DNA of 64,000 nt from Bryopsis sp. KO-2023 (GCA_030272585.1 BSYQ01000006.1:625001-689000), one strand, 5' to 3'; numbered from the stretch's first letter, positions 48,070 through 60,477 are shown. Translations and numbers: made by a program. Notes: generated by a model not told the origin, from the sequence alone.

Positions 48070-48498
48070 GCGAAGACAATAGTGATACTGAAAGCACAGG
48101 ATCAAGCGAATCGAGAACTGAGACGGAGGCGACAGTTGATCTTCCGCTTACCCCTGAAACCCCAACTCAGGAGGAACCCCAACATCAGTGAGTTCGTTGT
48201 CTATGGACCCTTGGCTGGCTCACCTTCTCGATCTTTATTACAGAGTAGAGTGGCAGTATCCCGGCGAGGAACTGGACTTACCAGTAGTGCGGAGGGAAGC
48301 TAGGAGGAACGAGGTCCAGCTAAACTACGAAGAACTCGACCTACTCTGCTTCCTGAAAGAGCTGGAAGAACAGGCTGACAAGGAGAATCAGCCAACCCCA
48401 ACTACCGAGTCACCTCTCGACTTTCCCACTACATCAAGGTTTTACCGCTACGACGAGGAGGAACGGAACTCCTTGGCCCTGACATCGCTTTTTCACCA

Positions 48499-48858
48499 AT
48501 GAAAGAGGAGAGGATCCACGAACTAAACGACACCTACCAAGTAAAGTGGACGCTCGCGCAGCCAGGAGTACATAACGTACGGGGGCACGAGCAAGAGCCG
48601 GTTGTGAACTCAGAGGGTCTGGAAATCCCAACTATCAGACCTCTGGGTTTGTTTGGCGACAAGTTTCTGCAGCTGACCCAAGAGGAGCGGCAGATCGTGA
48701 GGACGTGCACCGGAGATCCAGAGAGGAAGAGGGTTCCAGACACCCTCGTAAATCAGGAAGGAGAGTCAGTGGAGCTCCTTGATCGGAAAAGGCAGTCGAA
48801 GAAAGTTAGGGTATCCGAATTTACCTATCCGCGGAATACCCTAACCGAGGATTTTTGA
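48499..48858 (+). CDS. Short conserved ORF upstream of gag (inner chromovirus)
   Basis: A 119-residue frame that ends 7 bases before the gag start and is present almost unchanged in the outer copy at 45735-46094. It is charged and soluble-looking, with a basic DRKRQSKKVRV stretch near the C-terminus that could be a nuclear-localisation or nucleic-acid-binding segment. No known domain was recognised. Its conservation between the two copies suggests it is translated, perhaps as an N-terminal part of the gag region. Confidence 0.5.
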   Translation: MKEERIHELNDTYQVKWTLAQPGVHNVRGHEQEPVVNSEGLEIPTIRPLGLFGDKFLQLTQEERQIVRTCTGDPERKRVPDTLVNQEGESVELLDRKRQSKKVRVSEFTYPRNTLTEDF

Positions 48859-48865
48859 GGCTGAG

Positions 48866-49858
48866 ATGGAGCAACAGGTGGCTGAGTTGAGGGCGGCGTA
48901 TGAGGAGGTAATGGGAAGGTTGAACCGAGTGCAAGGCGTGGTCGAAGAAGTACCGGGAATGCTGAGCACGGCGGTGAATGAGGCTGTGGGAAGCTCCATT
49001 TTGGAGCAACTAACCGACAAAGTGGGAACAGCAATCGGGGCGGCAACTGCAGCACAGGCTGGAACGGCGGCTGGAAGTGGTGGTCGAGGTAATGACCTGA
49101 GAAGTAAGCCAGCCCGACCTGATCTGTGGGGAGGCAGGCAGAATGACCCTCCTATCCAGGATTGGTTGTTCAGCCTCCGAGTGCATTTTGACGCCACCCA
49201 CGTCGAAGATGGAGTCTCGAAACTCCGCCTGGCAGGATCTCTACTGAGAGGGCCAGCCGCGACATGGTGGAGGACAAGAGTGGAGGAGTCGGAGACTGAT
49301 GGAGGCCGACCTTTGCCGACGTATGAGGACTTCTGTGAGGAGCTGAAAAACCAGTTCGGGGAACCACATTTTTTGCGCCGCACACGGACAGAATGGGCGA
49401 ATTTACGCCAAGGCGGAATGTCTGTGCGGGAATACACGCATCGTTTTAGACAGCTGATGCTGTATATTTCCGACGCATCAGAGGGCGAGAAAATACACAG
49501 GTTCGTCGATGGTTTGCGAGGGAGGGTTGGTATCGAGACCGACCTCCAAAACCCCAAGACCTTGGATGAAGCTATTCGAGTGGCGGAAAGGTGGGGAGGA
49601 GCTCAATCCGGGAGTTCGATCTTGAATCGAGATCGCGGCGGCGGCGGCAACAGCGGCGGCGGAAATCGCAGATCAGATCACATGGAATTGGACTACGTCG
49701 GAAGAAGGCGACAACAGAGACAGCAGAAACAGCGAGGTGATAAAGAGAGAGAAAGAAATAAGCCAGTCTGGAAGAAAGAAAAAGCAGACGGAGAGGTGAA
49801 GTGTTACAAGTGTGGGCGTCGAGGGCATTACGCTCGAGACTGCCCCTCGCGAAAATGA
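48866..49858 (+). CDS. gag of inner chromovirus
   Basis: A 330-residue Gag: N-terminal helical region, retrotransposon-gag core (about residues 85-235, including [20 protein letters not shown] and [15 protein letters not shown]), a Gly/Arg-rich linker, then a CCHC zinc knuckle [14 protein letters not shown] from about residue 313. Its end overlaps the start of pol, which lies in the -1 frame. Chromoviruses commonly express pol by frameshift or as a fused frame, so programmed -1 frameshifting in the overlap is possible. Confidence 0.9.
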   Translation: MEQQVAELRAAYEEVMGRLNRVQGVVEEVPGMLSTAVNEAVGSSILEQLTDKVGTAIGAATAAQAGTAAGSGGRGNDLRSKPARPDLWGGRQNDPPIQDWLFSLRVHFDATHVEDGVSKLRLAGSLLRGPAATWWRTRVEESETDGGRPLPTYEDFCEELKNQFGEPHFLRRTRTEWANLRQGGMSVREYTHRFRQLMLYISDASEGEKIHRFVDGLRGRVGIETDLQNPKTLDEAIRVAERWGGAQSGSSILNRDRGGGGNSGGGNRRSDHMELDYVGRRRQQRQQKQRGDKERERNKPVWKKEKADGEVKCYKCGRRGHYARDCPSRK

Positions 49859-52800
49859 GTATGTTAGGTAAACTCGCAGGGTGTGAAGTTAAGGGGAAGC
49901 CTGCGAGTTCGAGGAATTCTAGGAATTCGAGGGATTTTTCGTTGGAAGAAACGTCCAAGGAACCGACTAGACCTGATAACCAAGATAACCTAGAAGTCCA
50001 TTCATTTGATGGGACAGATTTAGACATGACTAAGTTCGGATTTCTAGCAGTGGCTGAAACTGATAACCGAATTAGACAACTGATTACTGTGAAAGGGGAA
50101 ATCTCAGGTTTTGCAGCTGAGATATTAATAGACTGTGGAGCAACTGATTGCTTTTTGGCTCGGAAATTTTGCGAGAAAAATAAGCTGGAATTAGAAGCAC
50201 AAGAAGAAAAAGTTAGCCTGGCTGGGGGAAGTACCTTAGAATCTAAAGGGAAGATCAGGGCTACTCTCAGATTTGGAGATTTTGCTAGTAGGGAGATTTT
50301 TCATGAAATGTCTCTTGCTAAGTATGATGCTATATTGGGAAAAACTTGGCTGGCTAAGCATAATCCCCGGGTTGATTTTCGAACGAATGAGGTAGTGGTT
50401 TCAGACGGGCTGAAAGAACATTTGATTCCTCCGGCAAACCCCGGAGAGGAGGAAGAGGAACAGTGTGTGCTGATGGTGTTTGAAACATGTTTGAACAGAA
50501 CTGACTCTGAACAAAATGTTTCCAGACAAGCTGAACTTGCAGCAGAAATCAGACAGGAATTTCCTAACACTTTTGTGGAAGAATTACCCAGTGAGATACC
50601 CCCTTCCAGAGGTATCGAACACACGATCCAGTTGGAACCAGGCACGGTTCCACAAAGTAAAGCACCTTATCGACTAGGCATCAAGGAAATGGCAGAACTG
50701 AAAACTCAGATTGCAGCCATGTCGGAAAAAGGGTTTATTCGACCGAGTAGATCACCTTGGGGAGCACCGGTAATTTTTGTACCGAAGAAGAACGGGAAAC
50801 TACGCATGTGTGTAGATTATCGGGCATTGAATAAGGTGACGGTGAAAAACGCTTATCCGATTCCGAGGATAGATGAACTGATAGATCAGCTTCATAGCGC
50901 AAAATACTTCTCAAAAATAGATTTGTGTTCGGGATACTATCAAGTCAGGATGGCGAAAAAGGATTGGGCGAAAACTGCTTTTCGAACTAGATATGGATCT
51001 TACGAATACACAGTAATGCCAATGGGTTTGACAAATGCACCAGCAACTTTTATGAATGTGATGAACGATGTTTTTCGACCACATCTGGATAAGTTTGTTA
51101 TAGTTTATCTCGATGATATCTTAGTTTACAGTCGGAACTGGGAAGAGCACAAGGAACATCTTAGACAAGTGTTTCAGCTACTCGAAAAACACAAACTTTA
51201 CGTTTCACCGGACAAATGTGATTTGGGGATGACAGAAGTCGAATTTTTGGGACACATAGTCGGAAGAGAGGGACTCTCCGTGGTACCTAAGAAAGTTTTA
51301 GCCATTAAGGAGTGGGCACAACCTCAGACAGTTCGGGATATTAGGTCGTTTTTGGGTTTAGCGAATTATTATCGGAAATTTATTAAGGGATACTCTGGGA
51401 TTGCAACGCCGTTACATGAACTAACAAGGAAGGAAGTTAAATGGCAGTGGACTGAAAGTCAGGAGAAAGCGTTTCAGACGCTAAAGAAGAGCATGCAAGA
51501 GGCACCTGTGTTAATAATTCCAGATCCGGAGTTGAGTTTTGAAGTAACTACAGACGCATCGGATTTTGCTATTGGAGGAGTTTTGACGCAAGATCAAGGT
51601 CAGGGGCAACAACCAGCAGCGTTTGAAAGTCGGAAATTAAATTCAGCTGAAAGGAATTATCCGACACACGAAAAAGAACTGTATGCGATAGTCTATTGTT
51701 TGAAAACTTGGCGACATTATTTGGGGGCGAGGAAATTTGTGGTTCACACGGACCACGCTCCGCTGAAATATATTCAGACGCAGCCTAAATTATCCAGTAG
51801 ACAGGCTAGGTGGATGGAAACTTTACAGGAATTTGATTTTGAGATTAAATACAAACCTGGAAAAGAAAATACAGTTGCAGATGCATTAAGTCGAAGGTCG
51901 GAAATGGAATTAAACGCTGTGGCAAAAGTCCGAGCAGGCGTAGTATTTCAGGATCAGGTTAGACTTGCGTATCAAGGGGATGAACATTGCAGAGAAGTTA
52001 TAGCTAATTGGGAAGCTGGTGAAAAAGATCCGCGTTATAGGTGGGATGGCACAAAATTGTGGTATAGTCTGAAAGACAAATGGTTTTGGTATATTCCAAA
52101 GGACAAAGAAATTAGACAAACAGTGTTGGCTGAATGTCACGATCAGGCTGGACATTTTGGGAGACACAAGACTGTCGCAAATGTTCGAAAAAGATATTAT
52201 TGGCCTAGATGCACTGAGGATGTCGAACGATATGTTAGGACTTGTGTTGGTTGTCAGAAAAACAAGTCTAGCACTCAAAAACCATTGGGGTTATATCAGC
52301 CAATTCCAGTTCCAGACGAACGCTGGAAAGAAGTTTGTTTAGATTTTGTGGGACCTTTACCTATGACACAAAAGGGTCATGATTATTTAGTGGTTATGGT
52401 CGACCGTTTTAGTCGAATGATCCACTTGGTAGCCACCACTACTGCAGTTACAGCTAGTGGGGTAGCTGAAATTTTCTTTGATACAATTTTCAGACATCAT
52501 GGGTTGCCAGAGGCTATTATTTCCGATCGAGATACTCGTTTTACAGGCCAGTTTTGGCGAAAACTGTGGGAATTAGCGGGGACTCGTTTAGCTATGTCCT
52601 CTGGATATCACCCTGAAACTGATGGAATGACTGAAAGGGCAAATCGAGTAGTCGGAGACATGTTGCGAATTTATATTTCGACCATAGGGGGTGATTGGGA
52701 CACTAAATTAGTGGCGGCTGAGTTTGCTTATAACTCATCCGTTCACTCATCAACAGGTTTTTCACCTTTTTATTTGGTTTATGGGCAACATCCCAGATCC

Positions 52801-53400
52801 CCTCAGGATTTGTTAGACTCAGGTCCAGTTTCAGATGAATGGTGGACAGTTTGGGCTAAAAGTTTACAGCTGGCTCGGAAAGCGATTTTGAAAAGCCAAC
52901 AGCGACAGAGGGCTGTCGCAAACCGAGGGCGGAGGGATGCAAGTTTTGCATTAAATCAGTATGTCTTTTTATCGACAGCTGATTTACCTTTACCGCCAAT
53001 GATGGGCCGGAAGTTGGTATCTAAGTTTTGTGGACCTTTTAGAATTATTGATATTGTGACATCAGTAACTTACAGGTTGGAACTTCCTAATCACTGGAAA
53101 ATACATGATGTTTTTCATGTTTCCAAGCTAAAAGCATTTGAAGATGGATCAGAAGAGTTTCCAGCCAGGGCTATTTCTCCACCTCCAGATCCAGTGGTGT
53201 TGGAAGGAGTCGAGGAATATATCGTCGAAAAGATCAAGACACATCGAACCAAACGGCGGAAAAAGAAGAATGTGACAGAGTACTTGGTTTCCTGGGAAGG
53301 ATACGGATCGGAAGAGGACCAGTGGCTCCCGTCACATCACTTGGGTAATGCGCAGCAAGTGCTGCAGGAGTATTTACGTCAAAAATCTTCCATGGACTAG
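49801..53400 (+). CDS. pol of inner chromovirus (protease, RT, RNase H, integrase, chromodomain)
   Basis: 1199-codon frame. Visible domains in order: aspartic protease ([11 protein letters not shown], about residue 105), reverse transcriptase (catalytic [10 protein letters not shown] at about residue 436), RNase H ([11 protein letters not shown], about 585), integrase with HHCC zinc motif ([14 protein letters not shown] to CVGCQ, about 780-820), the core with [18 protein letters not shown] and a following glutamate, and a C-terminal chromodomain ([28 protein letters not shown]). The chromodomain defines the chromovirus branch and usually directs integration to modified histones. It looks whole. 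Confidence 0.95.
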   Translation: MLQVWASRALRSRLPLAKMSMLGKLAGCEVKGKPASSRNSRNSRDFSLEETSKEPTRPDNQDNLEVHSFDGTDLDMTKFGFLAVAETDNRIRQLITVKGEISGFAAEILIDCGATDCFLARKFCEKNKLELEAQEEKVSLAGGSTLESKGKIRATLRFGDFASREIFHEMSLAKYDAILGKTWLAKHNPRVDFRTNEVVVSDGLKEHLIPPANPGEEEEEQCVLMVFETCLNRTDSEQNVSRQAELAAEIRQEFPNTFVEELPSEIPPSRGIEHTIQLEPGTVPQSKAPYRLGIKEMAELKTQIAAMSEKGFIRPSRSPWGAPVIFVPKKNGKLRMCVDYRALNKVTVKNAYPIPRIDELIDQLHSAKYFSKIDLCSGYYQVRMAKKDWAKTAFRTRYGSYEYTVMPMGLTNAPATFMNVMNDVFRPHLDKFVIVYLDDILVYSRNWEEHKEHLRQVFQLLEKHKLYVSPDKCDLGMTEVEFLGHIVGREGLSVVPKKVLAIKEWAQPQTVRDIRSFLGLANYYRKFIKGYSGIATPLHELTRKEVKWQWTESQEKAFQTLKKSMQEAPVLIIPDPELSFEVTTDASDFAIGGVLTQDQGQGQQPAAFESRKLNSAERNYPTHEKELYAIVYCLKTWRHYLGARKFVVHTDHAPLKYIQTQPKLSSRQARWMETLQEFDFEIKYKPGKENTVADALSRRSEMELNAVAKVRAGVVFQDQVRLAYQGDEHCREVIANWEAGEKDPRYRWDGTKLWYSLKDKWFWYIPKDKEIRQTVLAECHDQAGHFGRHKTVANVRKRYYWPRCTEDVERYVRTCVGCQKNKSSTQKPLGLYQPIPVPDERWKEVCLDFVGPLPMTQKGHDYLVVMVDRFSRMIHLVATTTAVTASGVAEIFFDTIFRHHGLPEAIISDRDTRFTGQFWRKLWELAGTRLAMSSGYHPETDGMTERANRVVGDMLRIYISTIGGDWDTKLVAAEFAYNSSVHSSTGFSPFYLVYGQHPRSPQDLLDSGPVSDEWWTVWAKSLQLARKAILKSQQRQRAVANRGRRDASFALNQYVFLSTADLPLPPMMGRKLVSKFCGPFRIIDIVTSVTYRLELPNHWKIHDVFHVSKLKAFEDGSEEFPARAISPPPDPVVLEGVEEYIVEKIKTHRTKRRKKKNVTEYLVSWEGYGSEEDQWLPSHHLGNAQQVLQEYLRQKSSMD

Positions 53401-53494
53401 CTCCTGTTTTCCTGAGTTCGGGTTGAGTGTGTGCGAGTGCGAGTGTGTGCGAGAGACAGTTTGGAGTTCGAAAAAGAAAAAGAAAGCAGACAAC

Positions 53495-54514
53495 ATGGTT
53501 GAGTTTGGTGGAGGAGTCAAAGCACTGTTGGAGGAGATTAAAAAGAATGCTGGAGCGATCGAGGGAGTGTCGGAAAGGATCAACAAAATGCTGGAGGAGT
53601 ACCTGAAGGAAGGAACCAGACTGGAAAGAATCCAAGAAAGAGATGAGCAGGAGGCCCTGGAAAAAATGGCAAAGCTGGAGGAGGAAAAAGAACAACTCAA
53701 GCAAAAGATCGGCGAGCTGGAAGAAGAAGGGGGATTTCAGGCGGAAAGAGATAGCTGGGAGGCTGAACGCACTCGGTTGCTCGACGACCGGGCGAAATAT
53801 TTGGCGGAAAATGAGGACCTCAGCGTAAAATTGGCGATGGCGGAAACTTCAGCGGACGCGGCGAAAAGAGAGGTGGAAAAGTTGCTGATGGAGGGGGCAG
53901 ATGAGGAAATGCGCCACAAGCTCGACGGGGTCGAAGACAAGCTGCGGGAAGAGCAAATGCGGAACCAACAGCTCAAGGGCCAGGTAGACTTGTTGAAGAG
54001 TATGGTGGAGTCCATGTCGGGAAAACCAAGCGGAGAAGTGAAGCACGAAGAGGGGGAAAAACACACTTGCGTGTTTTGTCGCACCCCGAGCAGCAACTGT
54101 CAGCCGACCGGAGAAGACTGCCAACGGCACTGGGTGTGCTCGAATATCGGGTGTCGGGATCGGGTGTGGCTGAGTATCAGTCTGGAAGTAGATGAGGAAA
54201 AACGAGACTGGCGGAGAATGTGGGTACCAGCTGAAACAGGGCCACCAATGGTGCTACACTCGGAAACCTGCAAACTCTGCGCCTTGGGTTTCAAGTTGGG
54301 GGCGGATTATACTCGGGGAGTGTATTTAAAGGCCAAGCGGACCGTGGGCCCCCTGAGAAAATTCGAGGCAGCCGAAGACGATGCAGAACCAACGGACTAC
54401 GATGGGGATTGGGTCGTCAATGAGCCAGGCGGAGACAGTGGACCAGAAGGAAAGAAAAGGAAACCTCCTGGAAGTTCAGGAGGATCCAGAAATGTGAAAC
54501 TCAGAAAAGCCTGA
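53495..54514 (+). CDS. ORF3 after pol in inner chromovirus: coiled coil plus Cys-rich domain
   Basis: 339 residues starting Met-Val-Glu-Phe. About residues 30-190 are strongly heptad-like, Glu/Lys/Leu-rich coiled coil. Then comes a compact Cys/His-rich block (CVFCRTPSSNC, CQRHWVCSNIGC, later CKLCALGF) that could bind zinc. The C-terminus is acidic then basic (KKRKPPGSSGGSRN), possibly a nuclear signal. There is no signal peptide or membrane segment, so it is not an envelope protein. The outer copy keeps an equivalent ORF at 59479-60477 with a clearly more diverged N-terminal 70 residues. I know of no named family for it. Confidence 0.75.
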   Translation: MVEFGGGVKALLEEIKKNAGAIEGVSERINKMLEEYLKEGTRLERIQERDEQEALEKMAKLEEEKEQLKQKIGELEEEGGFQAERDSWEAERTRLLDDRAKYLAENEDLSVKLAMAETSADAAKREVEKLLMEGADEEMRHKLDGVEDKLREEQMRNQQLKGQVDLLKSMVESMSGKPSGEVKHEEGEKHTCVFCRTPSSNCQPTGEDCQRHWVCSNIGCRDRVWLSISLEVDEEKRDWRRMWVPAETGPPMVLHSETCKLCALGFKLGADYTRGVYLKAKRTVGPLRKFEAAEDDAEPTDYDGDWVVNEPGGDSGPEGKKRKPPGSSGGSRNVKLRKA

Positions 54515-55025
54515 GTTGAATATATATGAAAAAAAAAAAAATAGGATCAAGAGTGAAATATGATTTTCTGTTGGTAATTGGGTGTTTGAATTTTATTTTG
54601 TTTTTGGAAGAAAAAGGAAAAGAACAGTGAATGGATCAAGTGAGGGTAGAGGGAATTTCTGGAAAACAATTAACATACTGAGTGTGTAAAAACACTTGTG
54701 AGAATTACAGTTTGACTAGAGCTGAGACTGTGTGATTTCCAGTGTGGGCTGTGAAGTCTATTGAACAGGGTTGGGTTTATGTGTGAACGGGCTGGGATGG
54801 GATGTCACAGCGGCAGAAGTAACCATAAGCAGAAACCAACATTCAGCTCAAGTCGCAATCGGGAAGTTGTTACGGAAAACGTCGGAGAATATTGCTTACA
54901 GCTATATCAGAGGTATTCTCAGAATAAGCGAGTTAGTTAACTTGGCAGTTCTGGTGAGTCGTGCAATACGAACTTAGTGTACAGAACATCGCTGGGTCAG
55001 CGATCTCTCTCTAAGGGGGGAGGAG

Positions 55026-55596
55026 TGAAACGGCTGACTTAGTAGGCGAAGATCTAGGCGGAAAACAGAGGTTACAGTCTGAGAGTTCCAGGTAGTCGCG
55101 GACTGACTGGAATGGGGTAGTTACGTGATGCTCAACGAGAGGCTGAAACGTAGTGAAAAGAGTTCGAACCAGGTTCAGTATATTCAGTGTCAGATCTCAG
55201 ATGGCTGAGAGTTTGGGTAGAGAGTCGGGAGTCAGACTGGAAGGAGCTTCAGTCTGGGTCCTTAGTCTAGAGGTTATCAAGGGTTATAAAGGGTTAGTCG
55301 GAGCTCTGGCTAGAAGGGCTGAGCTGAGAAATGATAGAGACGTTTTGAGGAGAGCTAGATGATAGCTAGTATTTGTAAGGTTAGGAGATGGGCTGGGAGT
55401 TCTCTAGAAGCTCTGGGCTGAGAGTATAAAAGGCTGGGGATCGTTGTAAAGAACAAGCTTGTTGAAATAAGATTCAGTTGTATACTCTCGTGTCTCAGAC
55501 CTTTCTTACAGAACTTCTGGTCGTCTCCCAACGTGTGTGAAGAACGGGTTAAGTGGCGGCTGGAAGTATTCAGCCTCAGGAAACAAATCCGTTTCA
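55026..55596 (+). repeat. Right LTR of inner chromovirus
   Basis: A 571-base LTR preceded by a purine-rich tract (AAGGGGGGAGGAG, 55013-55025), the usual plus-strand primer, and followed by the second copy of the GGCGG duplication, after which the outer element's gag linker resumes. Confidence 0.95.
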
Positions 55597-55745
55597 GGCG
55601 GCGGCGGAAATCGCAGATCAGATCACATGGAATTGGACTATGTCGGAAGAAAGCGACAGCAGAGACAGCAGAGACAGCGAGGTGATAAAGAGAGAGAAAG
55701 AAATAAGCCAGTCTGGAAGAAAGAAAAAGCAGACGGAGAGGTGAA

Positions 55746-58700
55746 GTGTTACAAGTGTGGGCGTCGAGGGCATTACGCTCGAGACTGCCCCTCGCGAAAA
55801 TGAGTATGTTAGGTAAACTCGCAGGGTGTGAAGTTAAGGGGAAGCCTGCGAGTTCGAGGAATTCTAGGAGTTCGAGGAATTCTAGGAGTTCGAGGGATTT
55901 TTCGTTAGAAGAAACGTCCAAGGAACCGACTAGACCTGATAACCAAGATAACCTAGAAGTCCATTCATTTGATGGGACAGATTTAGACATGACTAAGTTC
56001 GGATTTCTAGCAGTGGCTGAAACTGATAACCGAACTAGACAACTGATTACTGTGAAAGGGGAAATCTCAGGTTTTGCAGCTGAGATATTAATAGACTGTG
56101 GAGCAACTGATTGCTTTTTGGCTCGAAAATTTTGCGAGAAAAATAAACTGGAATTAGAAGAACAAGAAGAAAAAGTTAGCCTGGCTGGGGGAAGTACCTT
56201 AGAATCTAAAGGAAAGATCAGGGCTACTCTCAGATTTGGAGATTTTGCTAGTAGGGAGATTTTTCATGAAATGTCTCTTGCTAAGTATGATGCTATATTG
56301 GGAAAGACTTGGCTGGCTAAGCATAATCCCCGGGTTGATTTTCGAACGAATGAGGTAGTGGTTTCAGACGGGCTGAAAGAACATTTGATTCCTCCGGCAA
56401 ACCCCGGAAAGGAGGAAGAGGAACAGTATGTGCTGATGGTGTTTGAAACATGTTTGAACAGAACTGACTCTGAACAAAATGTTTCCAGACAAGCTGAACT
56501 TGCAGCAGAAATCAGACAGAAATTTCCTAATACTTTTGTGGAAGAATTACCCAGCGAGATACCCCCTTCCAGAGGTATCGAACACACGATCCAGCTGGAA
56601 CCAGGCACGGTTCCACAAAGTAAAGCACCTTATCGATTAGGCATCAAGGAAATGGCAGAACTGAAAACTCAGATTGCAGACATGTCGGAAAAAGGGTTTA
56701 TTCGACCGAGTAGATCACCTTGGGGAGCACCGGTAATTTTTGTACCGAAGAAGAATGGGAAACTACGTATGTGCGTAGATTATCGGGCATTGAATAAGGT
56801 GACGGTGAAAAATGCTTATCCGATTCCGAGAATAGATGAACTGATAGATCAGCTTCATGGCGCAAAGTACTTCTCGAAAATAGATTTGTGTTCGGGATAT
56901 TATCAAGTCAGGATGGCAAAAAAGGATTGGGCGAAAACTGCTTTTCGAACTAGATATGGATCTTACGAATACACAGTTATGCCAATGGGTTTGACAAATG
57001 CACCAGCAACTTTTATGAATGTGATGAACGATGTTTTTCGACCACATCTGGATAAGTTTGTTATAGTTTATCTCGATGATATCTTAGTTTACAGTCGGAA
57101 CTGGGAAGAGCATAAGGAACATCTTAGACAAGTGTTTCAGCTACTCGAAAAACATAAACTTTACGTTTCACCGGACAAATGTGATTTGGGAATGACAGAA
57201 GTCGAATTTTTGGGACACATCGTCGGAAGAGAGGGACTCTCCGTGGTACCTAAGAAAGTTTTAGCCATTCAGGAGTGGGCACAACCTCAGACAGTGCGGG
57301 ATATTAGGTCGTTTTTGGGTTTAGCGAATTATTATCGGAAATTTATTAAGGGATACTCTGGGATTGCAACGCCGTTACATGAACTAACAAGGAAGGAAGT
57401 TAAATGGCAGTGGACTGAAAGTCAGGAGAAAGCGTTTCAGACGCTAAAGAAGAGCATGCAGGAGGCACCTGTGTTAATAATTCCATATCCGGAGTTGAGT
57501 TTTGAAGTAACTACAGACGCATCGGATTTTGCTATTGGAGGAGTTTTGACGCAAGATCAAGGTCAGGGGCAACAACCAGCCGCGTTTGAAAGTCGGAAAT
57601 TGAATTCAGCTGAAAGGAATTATCCGACGCACGAAAAAGAACTGTATGCGATAGTCTATTGTTTGAAAACTTGGCGACATTATTTGGGGGCGAGGAAATT
57701 TGTGGTTCACACGGACCACGCTCCGCTGAAATATATTCAGACGCAGCCTAAATTATCCAGTAGACAGGCTAGGTGGATGGAAACTTTACAGGAATTTGAT
57801 TTTGAGATTAAATACAAACCTGGGAAAGAAAATACAGTTGCAGATGCATTAAGTCGAAGGTCGGAAATGGAATTAAACGCTGTGGCAAAAGTCCGAGCAG
57901 GCGTAGTTTTTCAGGAACAGGTTAGACTTGCATATCAAGAGGATGAACATTGCAAAGAAGTCATTGCTAATTGGGAAGCTGGTGAAAAAGATCCGCGTTA
58001 TAGGTGGGGATGGCACAAAATTGTGGTATAGTCTGAAAGACAAATGGTTTTGGTATATTCCAAAGGACAAAGAAATTAGACAAACAGTGTTGGCTGAATG
58101 TCACGATCAGGCTGGACATTTTGGGCGACACAAGACTGTCGCAAATGTTCGAAAGAGATATTATTGGCCTAAATGCACTGAGGATGTCGAACGATATGTT
58201 AGGACTTGTGTTGGTTGTCAGAAAAACAAGTCTAGCACTCAAAAACCATTGGGGTTATATCAGCCAATTCCAGTTCCAGACGAACGCTGGAAAGAAGTTT
58301 GTTTGGATTTTGTGGGACCTTTACCTATGACACAAAAGGGTCATGATTATTTAGTGGTTATGGTCGACCGTTTTAGTCGAATGATCCACTTGGTAGCCAC
58401 CACTACTGCAGTTACAGCTAGTGGGGTAGCTGAAATTTTCTTTGATACAATTTTCAGACATCATGGGTTGCCAGAGGCTATTATTTCCGATCGAGATACT
58501 CGTTTTACAGGCCAGTTTTGGCGAAAACTGTGGGAATTAGCGGGGACTCGTTTAGCTATGTCCTCTGGATATCATCCTGAAACTGATGGAATGACTGAAA
58601 GGGCAAATCGAGTAGTCGGAGACATGTTGCGAATTTATATTTCGACCATAGGAGGTGATTGGGACATTAAATTAGTGGCGGCTGAGTTTGCTTATAACTC

Positions 58701-59364
58701 ATCCGTTCACTCGTCTACAGGTTTTACACCTTTTTATTTGGTTTATGGGCAACATCCCAGATCTCCTCAGGATTTGTTAGACTCAGGTCCAGTTTCAGAT
58801 GAATGGTGGACAGTTTGGGCTAAAAGTTTACAGCTGGCTCGGAAGGCGATCTTGAAAAGCCAACAGCGACAGAGGGCTGTCGCAAACCGAGGGCGGAGGG
58901 ATGCAAGTTTTGCATTAAATCAGTATGTCTTTTTATCGACAGCTGATTTACCTTTACCGCCAATGATGGGCCGGAAGTTGGTATCTAAGTTTTGTGGACC
59001 TTTTAGAATTATTGATATTGTGACATCAGTAACGTACAGGTTGGAACTTCCTAATCACTGGAAAATACATGATGTTTTTCATGTTTCCAAACTAAAAGCT
59101 TTTGAAGATGGATCGGAGGAGTTTCCAGCCAGGGCTATTTCTCCACCTCCAGATCCAGTGGTGCTGGAAGGAGTCGAGGAATATATCGTTGAAAAGATCA
59201 AGACACATCGAACCAAACGGCGGAAAAAGAAGAATGTGACAGAGTACTTGGTTTCCTGGGAAGGATACGGATCGGAAGAGGACCAGTGGCTCCCGTCCCA
59301 TCACTTGGGTAATGCGCAGCAAGTGCTGCAGGAGTATTTACGTCAAAAGTCTCCCATGGACTAG
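55746..59364 (+). pseudogene. pol region of outer chromovirus (broken)
   Basis: Same domain order as in the inner copy (protease, RT, RNase H, integrase, chromodomain) and nearly identical in sequence. It is broken, with about one break. It lies downstream of the inner element's right LTR. Confidence 0.9.
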
Positions 59365-59478
59365 TTCTGGTTTTTTCGAGTTTGAGAGTGTACAGAGCAA
59401 ACGGAGCGCAAGAACAGGACGAACATTAGACAAAGGACAGAGGACGTTTCGGGACGACTTTTTTTGTGGAAAAGAAAA

Positions 59479-60477
59479 ATGGTGGAATTCAAGGCAGGAG
59501 CCCAGGGACTTTTGGAGGAGATCAAGGCTAACGCTGGGAAGGTGACAGGAGTGGTGGAAAGGCTGCAAGGGATGCTGGAACAGTATATGGCAGAGGAAGA
59601 AAGGATGGAAAAAATCCAGGAAAGAGACCAACAGGAATGGGGAGAAGAGAAGGAGAGGTTGGAGAAAAAGATTGCCGAGTTGGAAGAAGAGGGGGGATTT
59701 CAGGCGGAAAGAGATAGCTGGGAGGCTGAACGCACCCGGTTGCTCGACGACAGGGCGAAATATTTGGCGGAAAATGAGGACCTCAGCGTAAAATTGGCGA
59801 TGGCGGAAACTTCAGCGGATGCGGCGAAAAGAGAGGCGGAAAAGCTGCTGATGGAGGGGGCAGATGAGGAAATGCGCCACAAGCTCGACGGGGTCGAAGA
59901 CAAGCTGCGGGAGGAGCAAATGCGGAACCAGCAGCTCAAGGGCCAGGTAGATTTGTTGAAGAGTATGGTGGAGGCCATGTCGGGAAAACCAAGCGGAGAA
60001 GTGAAGCACGAAGAGGGGGAAAAACACACTTGCGTGTTTTGTCGCACCCCGAGCAGCAACTGTCAGCCGACCGGAGAAGACTGCCAACGGCACTGGGTGT
60101 GCTCGAATATCGGGTGTCGGGATCGAGTGTGGCTGAGTATCAGTCTGGAAGTCGATGAGGAGAAACGAGACTGGCGGAGAATGTGGGTACCAGCTGAAAC
60201 AGGGCCACCAATGGTGATACACTCGGAAACCTGTAAACTCTGCGCCTTAGGCTTCAAGCTGGGTTCGGATTATACTCGGGGAGTGTATCTGAAGGCCAAG
60301 CGGACCGTGGGTCCCCTGAGAAAATTCGAGGCAGCCGAAGACGAGGCAGAACCAACGGATTACGATGGGGATTGGGTCGTCAATGAGCCAGGCGGAGACA
60401 GTGGACCCGAAGGAAAGAAAAGGAAACCTCCTGGAAGTTCAGGGGGATCCAGAAATGTGAAACTCAGAAAAGCCTGA
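59479..60477 (+). CDS. ORF3 after pol in outer chromovirus
   Basis: 332 residues, open throughout. From about residue 75 to the end it is almost identical to ORF3 of the inner copy (coiled coil, Cys/His-rich block, basic tail). The first 70 or so residues align only loosely but keep the coiled-coil character (LLEEIKANAGKVTGVVERLQ against LLEEIKKNAGAIEGVSERIN). Confidence 0.7.
   Translation: MVEFKAGAQGLLEEIKANAGKVTGVVERLQGMLEQYMAEEERMEKIQERDQQEWGEEKERLEKKIAELEEEGGFQAERDSWEAERTRLLDDRAKYLAENEDLSVKLAMAETSADAAKREAEKLLMEGADEEMRHKLDGVEDKLREEQMRNQQLKGQVDLLKSMVEAMSGKPSGEVKHEEGEKHTCVFCRTPSSNCQPTGEDCQRHWVCSNIGCRDRVWLSISLEVDEEKRDWRRMWVPAETGPPMVIHSETCKLCALGFKLGSDYTRGVYLKAKRTVGPLRKFEAAEDEAEPTDYDGDWVVNEPGGDSGPEGKKRKPPGSSGGSRNVKLRKA

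Larger units (their letters stand above)
46896..55596 (+). mobile_element. Chromodomain Ty3/Gypsy LTR element, inner copy (looks whole)
   Basis: A second member of the same family, inserted into the gag of the outer copy. Two 571-base LTRs (46896-47466, 55026-55596) are flanked by the duplication GGCGG. Parts: 5' region split by a hAT-type MITE (47605-48069), a short frame (48499-48858), gag (48866-49858), pol (overlapping start, 49801-53400) and a third ORF (53495-54514). The coding parts look whole, with no breaks seen in gag, pol or ORF3; the MITE lies in the region upstream of them. The LTRs look identical by eye, so this is a very recent insertion. It is about 8.2 kb without the MITE. 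It belongs to a slightly different subfamily from the outer copy, since the LTRs differ by 12 bases in length. Confidence 0.94.

Noticed and set aside
53495-54514. Envelope gene in the position after pol
   Set aside because: No signal peptide, membrane segment or fusion-peptide-like stretch; coiled coil and Cys/His block are intracellular in type.
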